64,000 bases of DNA from Pilaira anomala. Taxonomy: Eukaryota; Mucoromycota; Mucoromycetes; Mucorales; Mucoraceae. The stretch lies in contig JAIXMQ010000009.1 of the NCBI GenBank assembly GCA_025716855.1, forward strand, positions 464,001-528,000, read 5' to 3'. The notes beneath the pieces are model-generated. The model was not told where the DNA came from and searched no databases. It saw only the letters and a program-made list of their open reading frames with translations. Of the stretch, positions 34,953-47,846 are shown piece after piece. Both the position numbers and the translations under genes were made by a program. Position 1 is the first letter of the stretch. Every line of letters starts with the position of its first letter.

Positions 34953-37900
34953 CCTGTGTATTTTTTTTTCTGGAATCGCGCGGTCTGGTAAGTTTTATTA
35001 ACTAGCTTAGATTTGGTCTTGAGATTTGCTAACCGAAATAAACGGAGTTCGATAGATATTAACATTGTTATTTTTGGAAGACAAAAGGATAATATTTAGG
35101 TTTTAATACTTTTAGTAGACAGTTTGGCCTAATTGTTAGTTACAATGTATTCCCTTAACTTTTTTTTTGCAATCACGTCTTCTGTATCTTTATTTTAATT
35201 TCACTTGAATTTATTAAACTCATACACTGACCAATATCTTATTTGATGAATAAATTATTCTAGAATTGCGAGACGACAAATGCAATTGCAATTATGATGT
35301 AATAAAATGTGCTTTTAATTCTTTTTACAGGTAACCTGATCTATTTTTCGGAAAGGTTCTGTACAATCTTTTTTATTTTCTCAAAAAAAAAAAAAAGGTG
35401 CGGGTAAAACTTTGGCAAAGTACCGCTCTATCGTTTATTTATTTTTATATTGTACAAGTTTAAGTTTAGCAGCATTTTCTTGAAGCGGAATGGCATCATA
35501 TTTAAGCCTAAAAAAAGGAGGAATCGGTTTATTTAATATTCGTGATACGAGAAGAAATAAGGATTAACGATATAAACTAGAGTTTACATTATCAAAGCGA
35601 ATCTTTTAAAAGTTACGAAAAGTGTAGGCAAATAAAAAGTAGGAGATTCTGCGCAATTTATATTTTCAGGCAAAGATAAAAAAGACCTTTGTTGAACTGC
35701 TTGGTTTAAAATCCTAAGCGGTTAATCTCCCGTTTATCGCTATTCCTTCACACAAGAATGGTGAGAAAAATAGTATACATTTATAGATTTAATTTCTGTA
35801 ATTGGCACTAGGTTAATGTAACGGAGAAAGTTTTATTTACCTTTAAATAGAATAAGCATACAATTTATGAAGGTATTAGGGATAAGTCCTGAAAAAAGAA
35901 AAGTTGCAACTAAAAAGTATAGTAATAATGATAAAAATAATAAAGATGTTAACATTAAAGGCGGGTAAAAATGAGCATGGAATTACATTAATAATTATAC
36001 CGGTATATCAATTTTCTCACAATTACCATTATACCTGTCATTAATCTTTGAAAACTTTCAGGTCTAAAAAACCGGTTGAAAAAATATGGGTTACCAAAAG
36101 ATGAAGAATACATTACTTCCATTTACATAACTCCTTCCAATCAATTGTCTAATGACTGACGTAACAAAATGCCTATCCCTATTCACGTGCTGTTTTTTTG
36201 AAGGTTGAATAATTAAGATTTCTAAAATATAGAATTTTTTAGATGATTTCTGGAAACTATATCGCAAAAGTTATCTAATAACAAGACTTTAGTAAAAAAA
36301 AAAAAAAATCAAAGGAAAATAACACCATTACAGTTTTTTTTCAATTCATTTTGTACGCTTTGTTCCAAACTTTATCTCGAAATAAAAATATCTGTATCCG
36401 GTCCATTTAACCGAGCTCTTGGCGATCTCGATATTCCGGATGGATGTATTATTCGTCAAACCTTTGATATTCATTACATGACTCGCTAAGGAAATATTTG
36501 TACCATAATTAAAAAAAAATTGTTTGATCTTCGTCTAGTTATGTGTTTATGTACTTCACTTTTTTTCATGTTTAGAAAAATAACTTTATTACATTGAAAT
36601 CTAATATCACTCAAAAAAAGGATTAAAATAAACAGACATTTAGCTTTCAGAAGTTGAAGAATTGGAAATGATCAATTTTTTATTGTATAGTCGCGCTAAT
36701 GTAACATTTCAGACCTTTAGTTCAAGCAAAGGTGTTTTGATGTATTGCTCAGATATAAAGCTTTAAACCATATCCAATATGCAGGTTGAGTCTAGCTTGG
36801 GATCATAACAGATCAATTTAAAGGCCAATTCGTTATATTTTTTCTTAACATTGAGTAATTAAAGCAAACATATGCTCTTTACAAAACTATTAAAAAGTTT
36901 ACTTTTTTAACGTTCATCCTTTTGATTTAATGTAAAGCATCTACAGTCTCACTTATTGGAACTAAAGACCCCGTAAAATGAAATTGTTTTGTGAAATAAG
37001 TTCATAATTGATTTAGCATCAATTTTTTCTTGTGTATTCTTTTGTTCAGGTACACCTCTCCCCCTTCTTTTTTTATTCATCGATGAAGTCAAAAAAGAAA
37101 ACAACCAAATATTCTAATCAAGCTTCAAAATAAAGAGGGTCGAATTACATTACAAACACGGTAAAGGCCATTTAAGGTCAATTTTTATGTGTAACAAATC
37201 AGCCCCAGGTAAAAATGTACATAATTTTTCTTCTTTTGTATATCCCTTCTAAATTAAGTTAGGTCCAATATAAGAATAAAAAGTGGGTACAAAATGCTAT
37301 TTATAATGATTAGCACCAATCAATTTATTTGTGTACAAACTTGTTGAAATAGCGCACAAAAAAAAATCATTAATCGATCTTTACAGTAGTGGCGCTCCAT
37401 GAATACAAAACGCGTGTAAGAGGCACTTTTACGGAAACTTTGCCACTAGTGCGAGAGAACATTTTGCCAGGTCTCGAAGCATAATAACTCTTTTTTTTTT
37501 CTTGTATATAAACGGGAATCAAACAACCTTAAAATCGTTTGAGTTCCCAATGGGCGGCTTTACAAATCTTAACTGAAGACTATTTGTACATAAAATTTTC
37601 AAAATGCTGTATACATGCTTATCCAGTGTAAAACAGGTTTGGCAAAAAAAAAAAAAAAGTCGTCCGATGTAGCTAAGCAAAAACGTATTAACACCATCTA
37701 ATCACAGCTTTTTGAGCTCAACAAATTACACGAAAACAGGTGCATGACTCGATACCGTCGCAATGTCTCACATCAAAAATGAGGATATTGGACACAAAAA
37801 GTGATACAAGATTTGTTTTTTCTTTCAGAAAGTAATTGTGTCCATTAGAAAATAATTATAAATGGCTAAAAAAGTGGGATTTTTTTTTCGGGCTCTTGTT

Positions 37901-39334
37901 GCATTTCCAACCTTTCGCTTCTAAGTTAATTTACACCAGACTGAACGACACGACCTTATTGTCTTTCGTTACACGTAATTGCTTTTTTTCATGTCTGCTG
38001 AAAATTAGAAAGCATGATTAAACAATTTTACCTTATTGATATGAATGCCCTTTTTAATTCTTATTAAGGTTTTAAAATAAATTGATGCAGTTTTGTTTAT
38101 TTTGTAAAAAAAAAAAAAAAAAAAAAAAATATGAGCTTGTGAAAGTACTCACATCAGAAGCAAAGTTTATAACCATAAACAGTTTTGCTTAAGATAAAAA
38201 TAAACTTAGTACACATATTTTTCTTGGTTAATTATGTACTGTATGGTTTGTGTAAAATGTGGGACATGTTTTGAATTCAAAACTTTTATTCCAATATTTG
38301 TCATCTAAAATATCTTATTTGAATTGATCGGCAGGTTACCTGTCTTCAGTTAATATTCGGAGAGCTGTGCTTCGTTATTGTTTATGTGATTCAAGGTGAG
38401 TACAAATGCTTTTTTGAATGTTTTCATAAAAACTAATGTATCGGTTGAAAATATTAAACTAAACAGAATAAAAGTAATGCATGTAAATAATGTTTAGTTA
38501 TTACAAAAAGTATCAGCCTTGGATAAAGTATTAAATATTATTTTCAAGAGTTTTTTTAGCATTTCTTTTTCTTTCGCTGTTTTCTTATAGCGGGAGTAAT
38601 GAGAAGAATGATTTGGAAATAGTAAAAAAATAAACTAAATTCTTTTTTTATCTTCAGTGATTGAATAGTTTTGTAATTAGATTACATTAATGTTAAATAT
38701 AAACGCGTCTATAACATGTATTTAACGTACATATTTATAGATGATATCTATTTAAATCTTAAGTATAAGTGTAATTACTGCTCAAAATAAATATAACAGA
38801 CATTTCATAATAAAGCTGCTAAAAAAAAAAAAAAATATGTTATAATTTAGCGGCACGAGTCTTGTAGTTTTTAGACATCATTCAGTATAACAATGCATTA
38901 GATTTTTCTCGAGACACTTTGTGAAACATTTAAATCTATTTGACATAAATAATAATTTCTCCCTAGAAATCAGTGAATTTGATTATAATGTAATCGCTAT
39001 ATGAGCAAGCGGAAAATTAATGAGAAATAATAAAAGTACTATGAAGGTACTAGAAATTATTATCTTTTCCTTCTTCTTTATATATTAACTGGATTTAAGG
39101 GACCCGAAAGAATAAACAATAAAATGATCTAACTTCATATAATCGAATAACCAAAAAAAAACATAATAATTAAGTAAAACTGTGCCTTTAATGTCTTTTT
39201 CTGCATAAAACGTATTAAAACCTTAATTCAAATCTCATTGTCTTCTTCAGAAATTAACTTACGTACTAGATCAGAGACTTCCAAGAAAAATCTTAAGCTT
39301 CCAAGTCTGCTAAATTACAAAAAGAATATTGAGG

Positions 39335-39340
39335 TATAAA
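39335..39340 (+). promoter_or_regulatory. TATA box of CotH copy B
   Basis: GGTATAAAAGCTACCTC lies 61-66 bases before the ATG at 39401; the GCTACC after the TATA is shared with copy A. Confidence 0.6.
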
Positions 39341-39400
39341 AGCTACCTCTTATTTTTTTTTTTTTTTTCATTTTATTAACTTTTTTTTATTAATTTTTTA

Positions 39401-41163
39401 ATGAAGCTTATTATAATCGCAACTGGTCTTGCTAGTATAGCGTTCACATTAGCCAATGCTGTAGATGTCACTTACACTGTAATTGCTTTTCCAGGTTCGG
39501 GTGATAGTGTTTCTGTCAACGTCGGCCAGAAGGATTACCCACTTAAAAAGAGTCCATTGCACGGTAACCTCTTTACTGGTACTGCACCTTTTGGTACCGA
39601 ATATCGCTACAAAGTTGGTCAAAAAGCCGAAAATGCCACACGTCATTTGACTGCAAATACTACCTCCACTGGTAATGAGTTTTTTGGTCGTAGCAGAACT
39701 GTATATGATATCCCTGCTATCAAAAGCTCCTTTAACCCCATCTATCCTGGTAAGAATATTTTTAAATTTTAAATGTTGTCACAATAAGGATTTATTAAAT
39801 AATAACAAAAAAAAAAAAAAAAATGATTATAATAGCTTTCGATAGTGCTATGAATAGAGATAATGAAATATCTACACTTATACTTAACGCGGATATGAAG
39901 GCTATTGATAAATTTCTTCAAAAACCTACAGACTATAATAACAAATGGGCTGAAGTTTACAATATGAGTTATATTAGTCATGATGCTATTTATTCATTTC
40001 AAGGAGCTGGTATCAAGAATAGTGGTCAGTCTTCTAGGGAAATGGCAAAACAATCGCTCAAGATTAAATTCAACAAGTTCAACAATGCAACCAAAGATAG
40101 ACTCTTTAACCGTCGTGACTTCAAGTTACGTGCTCAAGCGAATGATCCTTCAATGACAAGAGAGAAATTAATGATGGATACTTTAGCTGCAACAGGTGCT
40201 GCTACACTGAGTAGTAACTGGGTCCGTCTTTTTGTCAATAGCGAGCCTTTTGGTTTATTTCTGATGAGTGATGATTCTTTCAAGGGATTCACTGACAACT
40301 TTTTGAACGGTGGTAGCGCTATGAACAGTACAGGACTTACTATCAAAGCAAATGCGATGGACCCAAACAATGAATCCAACATGGTTTATAATGGTACTGA
40401 TCCTAAAGGCTATAACTTCCGTGATGTCTATATGCTTGAAGAAGAGGGTAAAGGCAAGACTATTAACGAAACAAATTATATGTATCCCTTGATTGAATTT
40501 ATGGAAAAGTTGAATAAAACTGCTCGTAGTTCTAACGCACAAACTCCCGGTAATATAAACGAAATCATCGATAGTCCTGATCATACCATGATTCAAATCG
40601 CTATGAGCTTCCTTTCCGGCTCTTGGGATGGTCTTTGGCGCCAAGCTTCAAACTTTTATTTTCATCAGAATAGGGAAACCAAGAAATGGTACGTTATCTC
40701 TTACGATTTTGACGAAACCTTTGGTAACGGTCTCCAGGAGGACTTGGAATTAATGACTACACCTTATAATAAGTATGCTCGCCCGGATTCTCGCCGTCCT
40801 CTTATTGATGCTTTCATCAAGGATCCTTACTATCAACCCAAGTTTGAAGAGATTCTCAAGACTATTGTGAAGCGTTCCTTTAACCCTCGTGTTCTCAAAC
40901 CTCGTCTTGAAGCTTGGGCCAAAATGTTGAAAGAAGATGTTGCTTGGGATCGCTCTCTTCCCTTCCGTTCTCCAGGTAATAAGGAAAAGTTTTCTGCTGA
41001 TGATCTTAGTAACATGTTCACTACTGTCTATTCAAGAGTTGGTGTTTTGGAATGGGTTTCCAACCGTACTACATCTCTCTGTAAACAATTGAACTTTACC
41101 GATGTTGATGATTTAACTGCTTTACCTACTTACAAAAAGCAAGTTCCTAACCCTACTGCTTAA
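39401..41163 (+). CDS. CotH family secreted protein, copy B
   Basis: Exons 39401-39749 and 39836-41163 give 558 residues with the same intron position as copies A and C (after NPIYPG). Signal peptide MKLIIIATGLASIAFTLANA. Domain marks include MSYISHDAIYSFQGAGIKNS, LKIKFNKFNNATKDRLFNRR, REKLMMDTLAATGAATLSSN, GLFLMSDDSFKGFTDNF, SWDGLWRQASNFYFHQN and YDFDETFGNGLQEDLELM. There is no C-terminal hydrophobic anchor (ends KKQVPNPTA). From about base 40369 to 41055 the DNA is nearly identical to copy C (42813-43497), while the first third differs much more. It is followed at 684 bases by copy C on the same strand. The function in the fungus, and any role in host-cell attachment, is inferred from the family. 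Confidence 0.93.
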
Positions 41164-41846
41164 AAAAAACAATACCCCCTTCCTTTTTTTTTTTAAAAAA
41201 AAAAACACTGTGTGTACTTTTATTATTCTAATAAAGATTTTTTTTTTAAAAGTTTAAAATAATTATTTTTGTTTATATATATTCATGTGTTGTATATAAT
41301 ATTACAACATATTTTGTTTTTGAGTGTATTACAGATTTTTGCTAACTATTATTTTGTTGTATATCGATCAGTGGAACAAGTTATCTTCTTTATTTCTTTT
41401 TATAATCTTTGCAGTAAATGGAGACATAATTGGCAATTGGGATTTTGTTTGCGTCTAAATTACCTTTAGGATGTGGATAAATATGCTACTGATAATAATA
41501 ACTAAGTGACCCAGGACGTATTGAATAGAATGTAATTTGGCTGTAGTTGATGTAATACTAGGATCTTCCAAGTTTCTTTCTGAAAAAAAAAAAATAGAGT
41601 ATTAAAACCTTAATCTTATTGTCTTCCTAAGAATAACAAATACTCACCGAAATTCGTTTATAAAGGTTTTACATAGTAGATTTTTTATACAAAATTCAAG
41701 GTGATAACCAGATTTTTTTTTTTTTTTTTAGTTTGTGAAATCCCCGCCGGAAAACCAAAAAAGTAGGTATATAAATGCTTCCTGATAATTTCCTGTCTTT
41801 TCTTTTTAATTATCATTATTATAATTTTCTTTTAAAAATTGCATTA
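41164..41846. other. Spacer between CotH copies B and C
   Basis: AT-rich sequence with a T/A palindromic tract at about 41184-41205 just after copy B and the promoter of copy C at the right end. No gene seen. Confidence 0.6.
41768..41775 (+). promoter_or_regulatory. TATA box of CotH copy C
   Basis: TATATAAATGCTTCCTGATA starts 79 bases before the chosen ATG at 41847. An earlier in-frame ATG at 41775 overlaps this TATA box, so it should not be in the mRNA; this decides the start of copy C. Confidence 0.65.
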
Positions 41847-43600
41847 ATGAAGCTTGTTACTATCGCTACATGTCTTGCTAGTATAGCTTTTATATTTACC
41901 AATGCAGCAGATGTTACTTACTCTGTCATTGCTTTCCCAGGGCGGAATGACAGTATTGTTGTTGTCAATGTGGGTGGACAAGATTTTCCTCTCCAAAAGA
42001 GCCCATTGCACGATAATCTCTTTACTGGTACTGCACCTTTTGGCCCGGAGTATCGATACAAAGTTGGACAAAATGTGGAAAATATCACACGCCATTTGGC
42101 TGAAAATGTTGCTTCTACCGGTAATGAGTTTATGAATCGTAGTATCACTAAATTAGACGTTCCTGCTATTCCTCTTGCTTATAATCCTGTCTATCCTGGT
42201 AAGATTTTTTTTTTTTTTTTAAAAAAAAAAAACTAAATGTTGACATATAACAGCAGTTTATTAAAATATATATATTAGCTTTCTATAGTCCTATGAATAG
42301 AGATAATGCAGTTTCCACACTTATTCTTCATGCTGATATGAAGGTTATTGATGCTTTTCTTAAAGAACCTGAAGGAGCCAATCTCGAATGGGCTCAGATT
42401 TACAATATGAGTTATATTAGTCATGATGCTATTTATTCATTTCAAGGAGCTGGCATCAAGAACAGTGGTCAGTCTTCGAGGGAAATGGCAAAACAATCAC
42501 TCAAGATTAAATTCAACCAGTTTAATAATGCAACCAAAGATAAACTCTTTAACCGTCGCAGCTTAAAGTTCCGTGCTCAGGCGAATGACCCATCTATGGT
42601 CAGAGAAAAATTGATGATGGATATTTTGGCTGCAACAGGTGCTGCTACACTGAGTAGTAACTGGGTTCGTATTTTTATTAACAATGAGCCTTTTGGTTTA
42701 TTTCTGATGAGTGATGATTCTTTCAATGGGTATATTGACAACTTCTTGAACGGTGGTATTGGTATGAACAGTACGGGACTTACTATTAAAGCAAATGCGA
42801 TGGGCCCAAACAATGAATCCAACATGGTTTATAATGGTACTGATCCTAAAGGCTATAACTTCCGTGATGTCTATATGCTTGAAGAAGAGGGTAAAGGCAA
42901 GACTATTAACGAAACAAATTATATGTATCCCTTGATTGAATTTATGGAAAAACTGAATAAAACTGCTCGTAGTGCTAACGCACAAACTCCCGGTAATATA
43001 AACGAAATCATCGATAGTCCTGATCATACCATGATTCAAATCGCTATGAGCTTCCTTTCTGGCTCTTGGGATGGTCTTTGGCGCCAAGCTTCAAACTTTT
43101 ATTTCCATCAGAATAGGGAAACCAAGAAATGGTACGTTATCTCTTACGATTTTGACGAAACCTTTGGTAACGGTCTCCAGGAGGACTTGGAATTAATGAC
43201 TACACCTTATAATAAGTATGCTCGCCCGGATTCTCGCCGTCCTCTTATGGATGCTTTCATCAAGGATCCTTATTATCAACCCAAGTTTGAAGAGATTCTC
43301 AAGACTATTGTGAAGCGTTCTTTTAACCCTCGTGTTCTCAAACCTCGTCTTGAAGCTTGGGCCAAAATGTTGAAAGAAGATGTTGCTTGGGATCGCTCTC
43401 TTCCTTTCCGTTCTCCAGGTAATAAGGAAAAGTTTTCTGCTGATGATCTTAGTAACATGTTCACTACTGTCTATTCAAGAGTTGGTGTTTTGGAATGGAT
43501 TTCTAACCGTACTACATCTCTCTGTCAACAATTGAATTTTACTGACGTTGATGATTTGCCTACTTACGAAATGAAAGCTCTTAATATTACTGCTACTTAA
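41847..43600 (+). CDS. CotH family secreted protein, copy C
   Basis: Exons 41847-42198 and 42279-43600 give 557 residues. The signal peptide is MKLVTIATCLASIAFIFTNA. The intron again follows NPVYPG and carries a T16-A12 tract. Domain marks: MSYISHDAIYSFQGAGIKNS, LKIKFNQFNNATKDKLFNRR, REKLMMDILAATGAATLSSN, GLFLMSDDSFNGYIDNF, SWDGLWRQASNFYFHQN and YDFDETFGNGLQEDLELM. The C-terminus (MKALNITAT) differs from copies A and B and has no anchor. The last two thirds are almost the same as copy B at DNA level, while its signal peptide region and promoter resemble copy A. It is thus a mosaic of the cluster, best explained by tandem duplication and later conversion. Confidence 0.93.
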
Positions 43601-45312
43601 ATATAATATATATATATACATTTTTCACCCCTTCTATATTCTTGGCTATACATTTACATCTAGTAATAAAATAAAATGATCTTAAAATATATTTATTTGG
43701 CTCCCTGTTTTTTTTTTTTTAAGTTGTTAAAAAGGTTTCTTCTAATGTAAATCTTTTTTCGATAAAAAAAAAAAGTCTGGTAAAATAAAGAAACATGTAA
43801 AAATTTATATTTACGAAACAATTGTTCCAAAGTAATTGTTAAACGAAATAAACAGGTTATTGAATGTAGTAGGTAGTGTCTGATCTCTAGTAAGTTGAAA
43901 TCATTTAAAAGTGGGAGCCTTATAACAATAAAACAATGAAAAGCATGAATATATAAAACAATAAAAAGGTGACAAACGCGTGTATTACCATCACGCTTTA
44001 AGACCACACAGGCTTTTTGTTTAAGAAACTTGATTTCTTAACTTGTAGATACTTCCCCCCCCCCCTTTTTTTTTTAAAAAGAGTAAATTCTGTTGCAATC
44101 TAATAGATAATAATAAGTTCTTTCTAAAGAAATCCAATGGTACATTTTTTATTCGAGTCTAGTTAAGCTATTTCTGTCAACCATGGTGGATGATCTTTTT
44201 ATTTCTCTTTAATTTAAAACGTGGTACTCCGATATTATCATATTTTTTTACTCTTCTCATCCCGATCACATCGAATTATCCGCTCTCAAAATAGGATAAT
44301 TAGATCAGAAGCATGATCATTTTGTGCCTCACATTGATGCGTGCTGCAGTTTGAATCATTCAGCAGATTTTGACATTTTAAGCAAAAAAAATTTTTTTTT
44401 TTCGTGTCTTTTAAGGGCTTTTTTTTTTATATATATAAAATAAAAGTTTAAAACACGTCCTTTTGATGGTTAATTTATATTTTATCCTTTTCATATTTAT
44501 CACACACACACACTCTCTCTCTTTCTCTCTCCTCTTTTTTTTCTCTCTTCTCACGGGTTGTTATTTAAATAAGTTTTTATAATTTTCTTTCTAAACTTTC
44601 TAAAAAGTTAATTATAGATAACTAGTTAGAATAGAAAAAATGTCAAATTACGATTTTAAATAATTATTTGTTTATTTTTTATTTCACTCGTCATTATTAT
44701 TAATTTGAAATTGACACCTAGTATTAATATAAATATTATTTTTTTTTTTTAAAAAAAAAAACAAAATGACCTTCCCATTGTCTTCCCCTGACCAAAAAAA
44801 AAAAGGGGGAATATGAATCACATCATTTTTAATGTTAAAGTGCCGAATTTGAGGCGTTGATGTAATGTGACACAGTGGGGTGAGTTATTTTATAAATAAA
44901 CCAAATGCAGCCAAAATGTAAGCTATATTGGAAGAGAGAGAAACACACACACACACAGCAAATGTAATATTCACCCCCCCTTCTTATGTTAGTCCCTCCC
45001 CTTATTTTTTTTTTTTTCAGTGATGAAATGCAGTCTATTAATTCTATTATTCCTCTTTAATATGACATTTCATTCGAGACCTTTTTTTTTTTTTTTTTTT
45101 TTTTTTTTTCATATTACTGGAAAATAATTAAATAAAAAAGAACAATTGAGATCATTAAGAAAACCGGTTCTATTCTATCAATAGAAAATACAAAAAAAAA
45201 AAAAGTAAATATAGATGAACTCAATTACAAATAAACATGCGAGAGAGTAAAGATAGTAGATTTCGTCTTGTTAAATGACAAGCATTTCAAGATTTTCCTT
45301 GAGTCCTCCTAT

Positions 45313-45343
<31 letters not shown>

Positions 45344-45573
45344 GGGAAAAAAAAAAAAAGAAGAAGAAGAGAGGAACAAAGAATCAGATTTTTCTTTGTT
45401 GTGATAAGATATGAGAATACATGTAAATATTTTATTTTTTTCTAAATAAATAAAAAAAATAATGAGAGGGTAATTTGGTGCAAGTGTATATATTTTTGAG
45501 GAGTATTAAATATAAACGAAAAAATAAGTAAATTAATAATTAGAAGGAATAAAAAAATAAAAAAAAAAAAAAC
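43601..45573. other. Low-complexity spacer between convergent CotH copies C and D
   Basis: It is rich in homopolymers: T/A palindromic tracts at about 44739-44761 and 45312-45343, a 29-base T run near 45081-45109, and CA and CT dinucleotide runs at about 44501-44532 and 44943-44957. No gene supported. Confidence 0.65.
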
Positions 45574-46994
45574 TTAGAGAACAAGTACAGCGACGGCAAT
45601 GACAGCACCAAAGGTCAAACCGACAGTAGCTCTAGTCGAAGTAGCGGCAGATTGCTCATTAGCAGCCTTACCACCGGGGGAGACACTCTTATCATCAGCA
45701 GGAGCCTTGGTGACGGTTTCACCATTGCTGTTTACAACATTACCATTAGCATCCAAACGTGTACCAGCAGTATAAGGAGCCAAAGCAGGAAGATCATCGA
45801 CATCAGTGAAGTTAAGTTGTTCAGTAAGAGAAGCAGCACGCTTAGCAACCCATTGAGAGATAGAGATAGTAGATCCATTACCGTTCAAACCATCCTTGAA
45901 ATCTTGTACAGTGTAAGTAGTCTTGGTACCAGGTGATTTACCTTCAATCGAACGAGCCCAAGCGATATCTTCTTCCAACATGTTAGACCAAGCAGCCAAG
46001 ATAGGATCGACAACACTAGGCTTGAAGAAACGCTTGACGATTGTCTTTAAAGTATCTTGGAAGACACCATCATAATAAGTGTTGTTCAAGAACGCTTCAA
46101 CCAAAGGACGTTGAGAACCGGGACGAGCATAGTTCTTGTAAGAGACAGTGTTCATGGCAGCATCTTCAAGACCGTTACCGTAGGTTTCATCGAAATCGTA
46201 AGTGATCAAGGTCCATTTCTTGGTAATGGTATCTTGGTTCAAGTAGTAGTTAGAGGCTTGGTACCAGAGACCGTCCCAAGAGCCAATAAGGTAGTTCATA
46301 GCGATGTGAATTAAAGTGTGTTGAGGGTCGAGTAAGTTGGCAATGCTACCGGGGTTTTGAGCATCTTTAGCGTCTTGAACATTGACTTCGCTCAAGGACT
46401 TGGTGAATTGGATGATAAGTGCTTGACTGTTGTTCTTCTTGCTGATCGAGGTTTCCTCACCCGTATCAGCGAGCTTGTAAATATCTTCAGAGTACTTTGT
46501 GACATCTTCGCCTTGGTAGACTAAGTTACCTTCAACTTCAGGACTTAAAGCGTTACCCTTATAAGTGACACCTGCATAAAAGAAAAATTGGATGTTAGAA
46601 TCGAACGATTGGAAAGTATAATAAAAATGCAAGAAGCCTCAAAAAAAAAAGGGAGGGGGGGTGAAAGAAGAACAAACTTCACCCCCCGAAAAAAAAAAAA
46701 AAAGGGAGAGAGTGACAGTAATAGACTTTTTTTTTTTTTTTGGGCTAAAAAGGAAAGAAGCGAGAAAGAAAGAAAAAAAAAGTTTAAAATAAAACTATTT
46801 CGATAATTACCTGTGTTTTTAGATTTCCAGTCACCACCATGAAGGATGTTATCGATAAGATGAGTAGAGGCATCATCCATTAACAAGAAAAGACCATAAC
46901 CTTCACCGTTCATGAAGACACGAGTCCAAGAACCAGAAAGGGTAGCACCACCGGAAGCGGCAAGCATATCAAGGACTAACTTTTCACGACTAAT

Positions 46995-47025
<31 letters not shown>

Positions 47026-47846
47026 AGATATATATAAAAAAAAAAAATATATATGTATATATTTAAAACTTACGCAAGAGTAGCATCAGTTTCTTCAGCA
47101 CGAAGTTTCAAACTGGTACGACCGAATAAAAGATCCTTGGAAGAACCCTTGGGCTTGAATTTACCAAGATCAATAGACCAAGATTGTTTAGCGAAATCTT
47201 TAGTAGATTGACCACTGGTACTTAAACCGGCAGCAGTGAATTGGTAGACTTCTTTGCTACTGATGTAAGCGAGTTCGGTGATTTGAGCATCGTCTTGTTT
47301 GGCAGTAGGAGCCTTATGGAAACCATCCAAAGCAGTAGCATTGACATTCATAATAATAGTGGCAATTTCATTAGAAATATTCATGTTTGTAAACAAAGCT
47401 GCAATCAAAAAAAAAAAGTGTAAGTTTTTTTTTTTTTTTAAAAAAATGGTTAATTAAATAGAGTAAAAAAAAAAAAAAAATACTTTACTGGGATAAATAG
47501 GATTGTATGCTTGAGGGAGACTAGGTACATCATAAACAGTTTGAGAACGATTGAAGAATTCGTTACCAGTAGCAGTAACACCTTGAGCGAGCTTACGGGT
47601 GGTAGATTCAGCGGTATTGGTTTGACCGTCAGTCAAGACGTATTGATAGGTCTCGCCAAAAGGAGCAGTACCTTGATAGATGTTGGGATGTACAGTGCTC
47701 TTTTGAAGCGCAACGTTTTGTCCACCCACTGAAACAGATACACCTTGAGTACCGGTAGGGAAGGCGATAACTGAGTATTGAACATCGGCAGCCCATGCAC
47801 CAGAAAGAGCGAGCGTAACTAATGTTGAAAGTGCAATGTACTTCAT
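45574..47846 (-). CDS. CotH family protein, copy D, with GPI-anchor signal
   Basis: Exons 47846-47489, 47398-47074, 46989-46811 and 46571-45574 give 619 residues, about 60 longer than copies A-C. Signal peptide MKYIALSTLVTLALSGAWA. CotH marks: LAYISSKEVYQFTAAGLSTS, AKQSWSIDLGKFK, LFGRTSLKLRAEETD, REKLVLDMLAASGGATLSGS, GEGYGLFLLMDDASTHLID, GSWDGLWYQASNYYLNQD and YDFDETYGNGLED. After LNFTDVDDLPALAPYTAGTR the tail is Ser/Ala/Asn-rich and ends in a hydrophobic stretch (VGLTFGAVIAVAVLVL) with no charged residue after it, as in GPI-anchored Mucorales CotH proteins. It has two introns that A-C lack, and intron 2 holds about 31 A. Cell-surface location is predicted; an invasin role is possible from the family but not shown by the sequence. 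Confidence 0.93.
46992..47022. repeat. Poly(A) run of about 31 bases in a CotH D intron
   Basis: Uninterrupted A run on the plus strand (T on the coding strand) directly upstream of the exon 3 acceptor, where it forms the polypyrimidine tract. Confidence 0.85.

Larger units (their letters stand above)
34874..39400. other. 4.5-kb AT-rich spacer between divergent CotH copies A and B
   Basis: No firm gene. The one coding-like stretch is an open frame at about 36334-36489 (+) that follows a TACAG acceptor-like site and ends ISVSGPFNRALGDLDIPD, then GCIIRQTFDIHYMTR and TAA. It has no recognised family and no visible upstream exon. Otherwise there are A/T runs, including about 28 A near 38107-38130. 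Confidence 0.55.

Noticed and set aside
41775..41846. Upstream in-frame start for CotH C
   Set aside because: The ATG overlaps the TATA box and the extra residues are absent from the other copies; the signal peptide starts at 41847.
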